From NCBI GenBank assembly GCA_963714055.1, contig OY970227.1:2108001-2172000 (forward strand): DNA of 64,000 nucleotides, given 5' to 3'. Below are positions 57,290 through 64,000 of this stretch, piece by piece. The translations under genes were made by a program, and so were the position numbers. The first letter of the stretch is position 1. Each line of letters starts with the position of its first letter. The stretch is from JACDBE01 sp963714055 (GTDB lineage Bacteria; Actinomycetota; Acidimicrobiia; Spongiisociales; UBA5794). Under the pieces are notes generated by a model. It was not told the origin of the DNA and searched no databases. It worked only from the letters and a program-made list of their open reading frames with translations.

Positions 57290-59824
57290 GCACCGCCGGG
57301 TCGGTGGCGGCGGGCGCGCGCGGCACTGGCGGTGTCGCCGCCCGGAGGGCGGTGTCCCGCTGGTCGGTGCGAATGTTCCGTCGCGAGTGGCGACAACAGG
57401 TCCTCATCATGTCGCTGCTGGCGGTGGCAGCCGCGGCAGCCGTTGGTCTGGGGATCCTGGCCCACAACCTGACGGCGGTGAGTGCCGGGGCACAGTTCGG
57501 CACCGCCAACCACTTCATCCAGCTCGACGCTACCGGCGACGGCGAGCTGACCATCTCATCGAGCGAACAGGCCGGCGCCGAAGGCGAGGCGGAAGATGCC
57601 AACATCGCCGCCGCCCGGGACTGGTTCGGGACGATCGATGTCATCGGGCAACGCTTCGTCTCCGTTCCGGGACGGTTCGAACCGCTCGAATACCGGGTCC
57701 AGGACCCGAGCGGCGCCTATGGCGGGCCGATGATCGATCTCGTAGAAGGGAGTTATCCGGTCGCCGCCGCCGATGTAGCGGTCACGGATGGCACGGCCGC
57801 AGAGTTCGACCTCGACATCGGCGCCGCTCTTTCCCTCGACGGCACGCCGCGGACCGTGGTCGGCATCGTGGAGAACCCCCGTGATCTTGGTGAGGAGTTC
57901 GCGCTGATGGCGCCAACCGTCGCCACCGAGTTGGACTCGATCACGATTCTGGTTGATGCCGACGAGGAGCGGGCCAATGCGTTCCGGCCCCCAGGCGGCG
58001 GTAGCCGGACGGGCGGCTCGAGGGGTGCCAACGAGGCCGTCGCCGCAGGAGTCGGCGTGCTGTCGGTAACCGCCGTTGCCCTGCTCCTCGTGGCGCTGCT
58101 GGCGTCGTCGGGGTTCATGGTCATGGCGCAGCGTCGACGGCGGCAGCTCGGCATGATGGCGGCGATCGGCGCCTCCCCGCGTCATCTCCGGCTTGCCGTG
58201 GTGGCCAACGGGGCCGTGGTCGGCATTCTCGCCATGGGCGTCGGGGCTGCTGTCGGGCTGGTGGGCTGGATCGTGGCTCACCCGCATATCGAGACTGCCG
58301 TCGGCTACCGGGTCGCCCGCTTCGCGGTGCCCTGGTGGCTGATCGCCACCGTGATCGTGCTCGGGGTCTTGGCCGCCACCGGGGCCGCCTGGTGGCCGGC
58401 CCGAGAGGCTTCCCGCGGGTCGATCCTCGAGGCGCTCTCCGGGCGGCCCTCCACGCCTCGACCGGTCCACCGATCCGCGGCCCTCGCCGGCGCACTCATC
58501 GCCGGGGGCGTTGCCGCCCTCTTCATTGGCCGGTGAGCTGGGCGGCGACTACGGCGTGCACTGGACCAACGTGACGCTCGTCGTCGGCGGCACCGTGTTG
58601 GCCGTCGTCGGCGTCCTCCTCGCCGCCCCGCTGGCGATTCGCGCCCTGGCGGCACCGGCGAGGCACTTCCCGATCGGCGTCCGTCTGGCTTTGCGCGATC
58701 TGACCCGGTTCCAGTCGCGCTCGGCGGCAGCGCTGGCTGCCATCACCCTGGTGCTGGGCATAGTCATGGCTATCATCATCGGCGCCACCGCCGCCGAACA
58801 GGCCGCCGGGGCCGGCAACCTCGCCGACAACCAGCTCCTCGTTCGTGTCGCCAAACTGGATGGACCCTTCGTCCCGACACCGGCCCAGCTCACGGTTCTC
58901 CGAGGCCAGGTCGACGAGCTCGCCGAGTCGCTCGAGGAGGCCACGGTCACCCCTCTGGATGTAGCGGTCGACCCAACCGTCGAGATCGTCGAGCAACTCC
59001 CCGGTGGCGGCGAGGGACAGGTGGCGGCTTCCCTGGCGCGGCGAGTCGAGGACGGCTGGGCAGACCTGTCACTCCTGTACGTCGGTACCCCCGAGCTGCT
59101 CGCCCACCACGGTTTCGACGTCGGCGCGATCGGCCCGAGCACCGAGATCCTGACGCCGGAGTCAGGAGAGCTCACGATCCTGGGGGTGACCGATGATGCA
59201 CGAACGGAACAGGCGGACCCTGAGACGCTCACTGCGGTGGAGCGGCTCAATCCGACCTATACGTCGCTGCCGGCTACGTTCGTCACCGAGCACGGAATGG
59301 CCACCCTCGGACTGGAGGCGGTGGGTTCGGGCAGGTGGCTGATCGAGACGAGCCACCCCCTCAGCGCCGACGAGATCGCCACCTTCACGCAGCTCGCTGC
59401 CAACTCGGAGCTCTCCGTCGAAACACGGGACCTGCAACAGGGCCTGGCGAGGCTCCGGTCAGGAGCAACTGCGGTCGGTATGCTGCTCGCCCTCGGTGTG
59501 CTCGCCATGACCGTCGGGCTCATCCGAACCGAGGCGACAGGCGACCTCCGCACGCTGACCGCCACCGGTGCAACGAGCAGGATCCGCCGAGCCATCACCG
59601 CCACCACCGCCGCCGTACTGGCGGCACTCGGCGTCCTGCTCGGAGCCGCCGCCGCCGTCATCGTCCTCGCCTCTGGATACCTCGACGACGTCGGCATCCT
59701 CGCCCACCTGCCTGTCCTTCAACTCTCAGTGATCGTGGTCGGCACTCCAGCTGCGGCTGCCGTCGCCGGCTGGGTCGTGGCGGGACGCGAGCCGCTGACG
59801 ATCAGCCGACAGCCGATCGAATAG
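57286..59824 (+). CDS. FtsX/MacB-like ABC permease, one frameshift
   Basis: A permease of about 846 codons with the duplicated FtsX architecture. After an N-terminal helix (ILIMSLLAVAAAAAVGLGILA) comes a large external domain, then three helices (VGVLSVTAVALLLVALLASSG, VVANGAVVGILAMGVGAAVGLV). A second unit begins near 58550 (NVTLVVGGTVLAVVGVLLAAP) with its own external domain and final helices. A one-base insertion near 58526 separates AALF from LAGELGGDYG. Both halves are needed for the family's fold, so I count one gene. It likely exports or extracts a lipid, peptide or drug. It starts within the ATPase stop. Confidence 0.82.
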
Positions 59825-59844
59825 CGCGCACTCCGGCGCGGTAC

Positions 59845-59860
59845 TTCAGGGTCCATTCAG
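59845..59860 (+). promoter_or_regulatory. TTCAG direct-repeat box upstream of the PepSY gene
   Basis: TTCAGG (59845) and TTCAGC (59856) lie 11 bases apart, a helical-turn spacing expected for an OmpR-family regulator dimer. The same hexamers in the same order and spacing occur upstream of the lipoprotein gene at 63483-63499 (minus strand). The box is 50 bases before the PepSY ATG. Confidence 0.55.
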
Positions 59861-59909
59861 CAACGATGGGGCAGGGTGGACACACCAGCCCATTGCGAAA
59901 GGAGTTGGC

Positions 59910-60245
59910 ATGGTGGATCGGAGGGCGAAGTTGATCGGGAGTGCCGCGCTCGCCGTTGGATTGTTAGGCGCAGCCACCGGGATCGCCGCGGCCGGTAGCG
60001 GGGACGACTCCGAGCCGGCGATCACCGGCGAGGCGCTCGACCGGGCCAGCGCCGCCGCATTGGAGCACACCGGTGGTGGCCGGGTCACGGGCACCGAGGT
60101 CGGCGACGAGGAAGGGTTCTACGAAGTCGAGGTCACGTTGGATAACGGCAGGCAGGTCGATGTGCACCTCGACCGTGGCTTCACCGTCCTCGACAGCGTC
60201 TCAGACAGTGACGGGGGAGACGGCGCCGAAGACGGCGAGAGCTGA
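59910..60245 (+). CDS. PepSY-domain small exported protein
   Basis: A 111-residue protein with an N-terminal signal or anchor helix (LIGSAALAVGLLGAATGIAAAG) and one PepSY-type domain: ITGEALDRASAAALEHTGGGRVTGTEV, then EGFYEVEVTLDNGRQVDVHLDRGFTVL. An acidic tail follows. PepSY proteins often sit beside OmpR-type two-component systems and modulate proteases or sensors outside the cell. Here the kinase and regulator genes are convergent on the other strand, and the shared TTCAG box suggests common control. The ATG follows AAAGGAG. Confidence 0.82.
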   Translation: MVDRRAKLIGSAALAVGLLGAATGIAAAGSGDDSEPAITGEALDRASAAALEHTGGGRVTGTEVGDEEGFYEVEVTLDNGRQVDVHLDRGFTVLDSVSDSDGGDGAEDGES

Positions 60246-60336
60246 ACTACGGCTGACCGAACCCCGCTCACCTGTCGACGTGAGCCGTGACGAGGCGGGT
60301 ATCCCTCAGGAGGGTCGTGACCCGTGTTGGTGGAGT

Positions 60337-61716
60337 TCAGTCGAGGGACCGTGGGAGTCGGACAGTGAACCTGGCACCACCCGAAGGGGCGTCAGTGATG
60401 GTGACGGTTCCCCGATGGGCAGCCACCACCTCGGACACGATGGCGAGCCCCAGTCCAGTTCCCCCCTCGGCGCGTGCCCTGGCTTCGTCGAGTCTGACGA
60501 AACGCTCGAATACGCGGTCCCGATCGGCAGCGGCGATGCCGGGGCCGTCGTCATCGACGGTGATGATCACGAACCCGTCCTGCTCGGCGAGATCGAAGGC
60601 GACTCGGGAGCGGGCGTGCCGGGCTGCGTTGTCGGCCAGGTTGCCGACCATGCGGGCCAACAGCACCGGGTTGCCCTCGACCCGGCCCGTGACCACCGCT
60701 GAGGTGTCCACCACGATGCCCGGTGTCTTGCGGATCCGCTGCGCTGTCTGACGGAGGAGGTAGTCGACATCGACCGGTTTGGTGGCGGCTGGAGGGATGC
60801 CCTCATCCGATCGGGCCAGCACCAGTAGGTCATCGAGCAAAGCCTGGATCCGGAGGTCTTCCGCGAGCACCGCCGCCGTCACCTCTTCGATACTGTTCAA
60901 CTCCGGGTATGCCGCGGCCACCTCGGCGATCTGACGGATAGTGGCCACCGGTGAGCGAAGCTCGTGCGACGCATCCGACACGAACCGCCGCTGTCGGAGC
61001 TGGGAGGACTCGAGCCGGTCGAGCATCTGGTTCATGGTGTGCGCCAACCGGGAGATCTCGTCGCCCCGGCTCAGCTCGGGCACACGGCGATCCAACGCCG
61101 TGGACGAGATCGCATCCACTTGGCTGCGGATGGCTTCGACGGGGGCGAGCGCCCGCCCCACCACCCACCAGGTGGTGAGGGCCACCACGGCGAGCAGCAA
61201 CGGCGCTCCTACACCCACGAGCCGGGTCACCGCGCCCGTTGACTCGGCAACCTCTTCCAGACTTCGACCAACCAGGACCAGCACCGAACCAGCGTCAACC
61301 TCAGCGGTCTCGGCGACCACCACGAAGTCAGCACCGTCGTCGAGATCGAGGTGGGTGACGGTCGTACCACCAGCTGCCAAGTCGGCGACCGGCCCCATCC
61401 CGGCGACATTGCTGCTCGATGCCACCACCAGCCCGGAGGGGTCAAGAACCTGGATCAGCTGTTCCTCGGCGTCGAGGACATCGAGTGAGGTCCCCGGACC
61501 TGGAGCGACGAGCTGAGCCGCCACTTCCGTAGCCTGGACCCTGGCGACCGCCTCAACGGCGTTGGTGAGCGTCGACCTCAACAGAACTACCAAGGCGATC
61601 GAGGCCACCACCAACGCCACACCCACCACGGCGACCGCGCCGAGCGTGGTGCGCCACCGGACCGTGCCCAGGCGTGAGGGAGATGGGCCTGACGACGCGG
61701 CGGTAGGGTCAGCCAC
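60337..61716 (-). CDS. Sensor histidine kinase (second two-component system)
   Basis: A 459-residue kinase with two membrane helices. TTLGAVAVVGVALVVASIALVVLL is near the N-terminus, and VGAPLLLAVVALTTWWVVG comes after an extracellular sensor of about 120 residues. A HAMP domain (APVEAIRSQVDAISSTALDRRV) leads to the H-box DASHELRSPVATI. ATP boxes are NLADNAARHA, DDGPGIAAADRDRVFERF and GGTGLGLAIVSEVVAAHRG. The organisation matches CusS/BaeS-type sensors. The GTG at 61716 gives a short basic N-terminus. The kinase is separated from its presumed regulator by a 250-bp stretch containing a regulator remnant. Confidence 0.87.
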   Translation of the reverse strand: MADPTAASSGPSPSRLGTVRWRTTLGAVAVVGVALVVASIALVVLLRSTLTNAVEAVARVQATEVAAQLVAPGPGTSLDVLDAEEQLIQVLDPSGLVVASSSNVAGMGPVADLAAGGTTVTHLDLDDGADFVVVAETAEVDAGSVLVLVGRSLEEVAESTGAVTRLVGVGAPLLLAVVALTTWWVVGRALAPVEAIRSQVDAISSTALDRRVPELSRGDEISRLAHTMNQMLDRLESSQLRQRRFVSDASHELRSPVATIRQIAEVAAAYPELNSIEEVTAAVLAEDLRIQALLDDLLVLARSDEGIPPAATKPVDVDYLLRQTAQRIRKTPGIVVDTSAVVTGRVEGNPVLLARMVGNLADNAARHARSRVAFDLAEQDGFVIITVDDDGPGIAAADRDRVFERFVRLDEARARAEGGTGLGLAIVSEVVAAHRGTVTITDAPSGGARFTVRLPRSLD

Positions 61717-61840
61717 GGACACCGACCAGCTGGTAGACGCGCACACTCCCGATGGAGGTCCGCCCGAAGGGTCGGTCCAAGGTGGCGCGGAGTCGCCGCA
61801 CGTCCACCTGAACATTGTGGGTGAGCTCGGTTGCCCTGCG
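61709..61840 (-). pseudogene. Remnant of a response-regulator DNA-binding domain
   Basis: On the minus strand, about 42 codons read RATELTHNVQVDVRRLRATL, then DRPFGRTSIGSVRVYQLV and a stop. The order VDVRRLRATLDRPFG-S-I-x-x-VR-x-Y-x-L-V matches the last helix and hairpin of OmpR-type regulators (VHVRRLRxKL...IxTVRGxGYxL), with the usual RGVGYR partly eroded. No receiver domain is attached. It overlaps the start of the kinase gene by 8 bases, exactly where a cognate regulator would end, so it looks like the relic of an earlier or duplicated regulator. Confidence 0.5.
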
Positions 61841-61878
61841 CAATCCAGTCTCCGGCCCGGGCCTCGTTCTGGACCCGA

Positions 61879-61911
61879 GGATCCTTACCGTGGCGCTCAC
61901 GGTGAGGATCC
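61879..61911. terminator. 14-bp-arm inverted repeat between regulator and kinase
   Basis: GGATCCTTACCGTG (61879-61892) and CACGGTGAGGATCC (61898-61911) form a hairpin with a 5-base loop and one mismatch. It is 58 bases past the regulator stop (minus strand). It may be an intercistronic terminator/attenuator or a protein site; no T-run follows. Confidence 0.45.
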
Positions 61912-61969
61912 CGGCCGCCAGCGGCACGGCGATCGTGTCGTCCGGGCCCGGACACTCCAGCGGCGGGGG

Positions 61970-62647
61970 TCAGGGCTCATCGACCTTCCAGCGATAGCCG
62001 CGGCCTCGCACCGTCTCGATGAAGGTACGCCCGAGCCGGTCGTCGATCTTGCGTCGCAAGTGGCTGACGTATACCTCCACGATGTTGGGGTCGCCGTCGA
62101 ACGCCCAGTCCCAACACGAGCCGAGGATGGCCGCCTTCGACACCACGTCCCCGGGACGGCGCACCAGCTGATGGAGTAGGCAGAACTCGGTCGGGGTGAG
62201 GGCGATCTCCGTCCCGTCGACGTGGCAGCGGTGCGCCGCCGGGTCGAGCACCAGCGGCCCGACCTCGATGGTGGCGGGGCGCTCTGCGGGGACCCGGCGG
62301 GTGAGGGAGCGGAGCCGGGCGAGCAACACCGCGAACGAGAAGGGCTTGGTGAGGAAGTCGTCGGCCCCGGTGTCGAGGGCTTCGGCCTCGTCGAGCTCAC
62401 CGCTCTTGGCGGTGAGCATCAGGATCGGTGTCCAGACACCCCGGCGGCGGAGCTCGGCGCAGACCCGGTAACCGTTCATGACCGGAAGCATGATGTCGAG
62501 GACGATGGCGTCGTATGGCTCGTTGGTGGCCATCCACAGGCCCTGCTCCCCGTCGGCGGCGACGTCGACGGCGTACGCCTCCGCCTCGAGGCCGCGCCTG
62601 AGGTAGGTGACCAGCCTGGCTTCGTCCTCGACGATCAGGATTCGCAC
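61970..62647 (-). CDS. OmpR-family response regulator (second two-component system)
   Basis: A 225-residue regulator. The receiver starts VRILIVEDEARLVTYLRRGLE, with the phospho-Asp in AIVLDIMLPVMNGY, Thr in LMLTAKSGELDE and Lys in DDFLTKPFSFAVL. The winged helix has LTPTEFCLLHQLVRRPGDVVSK and NIVEVYVSHLRRKIDDRLG, ending FIETVRGRGYRWKV. The GTG start matches the family N-terminus. It lies between the lipoprotein and the kinase. It probably binds the TTCAG repeat boxes at 59845 and 63483, which flank this cluster. Confidence 0.9.
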   Translation of the reverse strand: MRILIVEDEARLVTYLRRGLEAEAYAVDVAADGEQGLWMATNEPYDAIVLDIMLPVMNGYRVCAELRRRGVWTPILMLTAKSGELDEAEALDTGADDFLTKPFSFAVLLARLRSLTRRVPAERPATIEVGPLVLDPAAHRCHVDGTEIALTPTEFCLLHQLVRRPGDVVSKAAILGSCWDWAFDGDPNIVEVYVSHLRRKIDDRLGRTFIETVRGRGYRWKVDEP

Positions 62648-62676
62648 GGTCGACCTCGGTTCCGAGCCGTCCGGGG

Positions 62677-63442
62677 TCAACTCCCCGGTTGGTATTCGAC
62701 CAGCTCCACCCGCCCGGTGCCTCCCGAGACAACCACCTCGAGCACGACCCCGACCCCCGCCGCGTAGTACTTCTCCTCGGTCACGCCCGGGTCGAGCGGG
62801 TTCCACTCGGCGATCACCACCAGGTCGTCGTATGCCCCTTGAGGGACCGACTCCGCCGCCCCGGTCCTCACCACCTCGGCCATGTCCTCGGCCTCGCCCG
62901 GGTAGTACTCCTGCCGGTACCGGTCGCCGACCTCGGGGTGCGCCCACATGATGACCCCCGGGAGGGCGCCGTCTACCCCCGCCTCCCATGACCCGGCAGT
63001 CGAGATCGACCTCGCCGCCCTCGTACTCCGTCGACTCCTCGCCGAGATACCAGACGTTGCCCTCGGTGTCCTGGGCGTACCAGTCGAAGGTGTCCTCGAC
63101 GAGCTCGCCGTCGGCGGTCACCGTGTCGCGGACCACCGTTGCGGTGATCCCCATGACCTCCCTCGTGTCATCGGTGACCACCACCTCGATCCGCTCCACC
63201 TCGCCATTGTCCTCTCCCTCGTACACCCATCGGCTGCCGGGGGTCAGGGGCATCAGCGGGTTGTCGATCCCGGTGACGAAGTCCGAGGGGGAGAGATCGA
63301 AGGTGTAGCGCGCCTCGTCGATGACCGTCGTGGGGTTTTCGCTACTGGCGGGGTTGTCGCTGCCGGCGGGGACGGCGGTGCCGTCCCCGCAGCTGGCGGC
63401 GAGAGCGGCCAGCATGAGGATCGAAGCGATCGTAGAGCGCAT
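62677..63442 (-). CDS. Lipoprotein of unknown function, one frameshift
   Basis: A lipoprotein of about 255 codons. The signal peptide ends in a lipobox (ALAASCGDG). The mature domain has VTGIDNPLMPLTPGSRWVYEGEDNG, VVRDTVTADGELVEDTFDWYAQD and GNVWYLGEESTEYEGGEV. After a one-base shift at 63007 it continues ISTAGSWEAGVDGALPGVIMWAHPEVGDRYRQEYYPGEAEDMAEVV and ends VELVEYQPGS. The wholly beta-rich pattern is recognisable across actinobacterial lipoproteins, but no function is known. Removing a single G between C and ATC restores the frame. It is the first gene of the lipoprotein-regulator-kinase set and has the TTCAG box upstream. Confidence 0.78.
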
Positions 63443-63482
63443 GTGAGTCCTCCTTGACTGGCCCGATGGTGCGTCTCGGCGG

Positions 63483-63499
63483 CTGAACCGAACCTGAAC
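63483..63499 (-). promoter_or_regulatory. TTCAG direct-repeat box upstream of the lipoprotein-regulator genes
   Basis: On the minus strand, two GTTCAG hexamers start 11 bases apart (63499 and 63488), about 40 bases before the lipoprotein start. The second is followed by CC, giving TTCAGG-N5-TTCAGC as in the box at 59845. This is the expected form of an OmpR-type operator and implies autoregulation of the two-component system. Confidence 0.55.
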
Positions 63500-63555
63500 G
63501 TCCCCGCCGGGTCGCTTCGGAGGCGCCGTCGGGATGCGCTCAATATCCTGTGTCC

Positions 63556-64000
63556 GTGGAGGTGCTCGCCTTCGACACTGCTGGGCTCGGTGACCGCACC
63601 CATGTCGTGGTGCTCGAGGACACCGCAGTCGTCATCGACCCGCAACGCGACTTCGACCGGTTCCTCGTCGCCGCCGACGAACGCCGAGCCACGGTGCGGG
63701 CGGTGCTCGAGACCCACATCCACAACGACTACATCAGCGGCGGCCCCGGTCTCGCCGCCGCCACCGGCGCCGATCTGGTGCTGCCGGCGGGCGCCGGGGC
63801 CGCATACCGCTTCCTCCCAGCCTTCCACCAGGAGGACTTGACCGTGGGCGGGCTCGTGTTCAGGCCCCTGCACACCCCGGGACACACCCCCGAGCACGTG
63901 TCCTACGTGGTGCTCGTCGAGGACGAGCCGGTAGCGGTGTTCTCCGGCGGAAGCCTGTTGGTGGGGGCTGCGGGTCGCACCGACCTGCTGGGAGCGGAGC
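63556..64000 (+). CDS. Metallo-beta-lactamase-fold hydrolase (persulfide dioxygenase/rhodanese type), partial
   Basis: The first 148 residues of a gene that runs off the window. The metal site is THIHNDYISGG (HxHxD), and a second ligand is in LHTPGHTPEHVSYVV. The opening VDPQRDF-like stretch (AVVIDPQRDFDRFLVAADE) is typical of ETHE1-like MBL proteins, often fused to rhodanese domains that handle glutathione or bacterial persulfides. The GTG at 63556 lies about 7 bases after a TATCCT -10 box, so the transcript may be leaderless. Whether rhodanese domains follow cannot be seen. Confidence 0.8.
   Translation, partial: MEVLAFDTAGLGDRTHVVVLEDTAVVIDPQRDFDRFLVAADERRATVRAVLETHIHNDYISGGPGLAAATGADLVLPAGAGAAYRFLPAFHQEDLTVGGLVFRPLHTPGHTPEHVSYVVLVEDEPVAVFSGGSLLVGAAGRTDLLGAE

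Overview
The window is high-GC bacterial chromosome with dense genes, mostly in short overlapping operons. The content points to an actinobacterium. It has the dnaK-grpE-dnaJ-hspR order, a separate clpB, a DUF222/HNH (13E12-type) gene, an F420-type luciferase-like oxidoreductase, many GTG/TTG starts and several apparently leaderless starts. An Acidimicrobiia-like lineage would fit, but that is inference. No tRNA, rRNA, CRISPR array, intact insertion sequence or prophage is visible.

Layout. 0-5 kb: type II NADH dehydrogenase, thioesterase, an ArsR-type regulator with a near-perfect operator palindrome and its MFS transporter, and a trypsin-like protease coupled to a small prodomain-like protein. 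5-16 kb: a polyamine/amine uptake and breakdown region (two class-III aminotransferases, aldehyde dehydrogenase, PotABCD importer, DAO-type FAD oxidase), interrupted by a broken DUF222 gene. 16-21 kb: small P-loop kinase, PaaI thioesterase, an orphan TSPPY-type DNA methyltransferase with an unusual C-terminal domain, and a kinase-F420 oxidoreductase fusion. 21-26 kb: a META lipoprotein and a second polyamine-type ABC importer. 26-30 kb: the heat-shock operon with its MerR-type repressor HspR. 30-37 kb: NUDIX hydrolase, a secreted repeat protein, and a very large secreted phosphodiesterase/5'-nucleotidase fusion. 37-43 kb: a two-component system, an EamA transporter and ClpB, followed by a composite repeat. 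43-48 kb: a BNR-repeat protein coupled to a MoaD/ThiS-like protein, then DUF4230, NfeD and SPFH membrane proteins and a methyltransferase. 48-56 kb: a membrane-lipid neighbourhood (Lgt, two PAP2 phosphatases, a flippase-like protein, a PAP2-like/kinase/ectodomain fusion) with an orphan osmoprotectant-type binding protein. 56-64 kb: a PadR-controlled MacB-like ABC exporter, a PepSY protein, a second two-component system with a lipoprotein, and the start of a metallo-beta-lactamase-fold enzyme.

Caution on sequence quality. More than a dozen otherwise well-conserved genes, including single-copy essentials such as grpE and clpB, are split by one-base shifts. Most are single extra bases, often in short G or C runs. 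The likely explanation is residual assembly error, so I annotate these as single genes spanning the shift rather than as pseudogenes.

The most interesting regulatory signal is a pair of TTCAG half-sites spaced 11 bp apart. It lies upstream of the PepSY gene and of the lipoprotein-regulator-kinase genes it appears to belong with, and a related box lies upstream of the other response regulator. No single striking new defence or mobile system is evident. The best candidates for undescribed biology are the protease/prodomain pair, the methyltransferase C-terminal domain, the PAP2-like/kinase fusion (its PSGH motif is replaced by PSPP) and the composite repeat after clpB.
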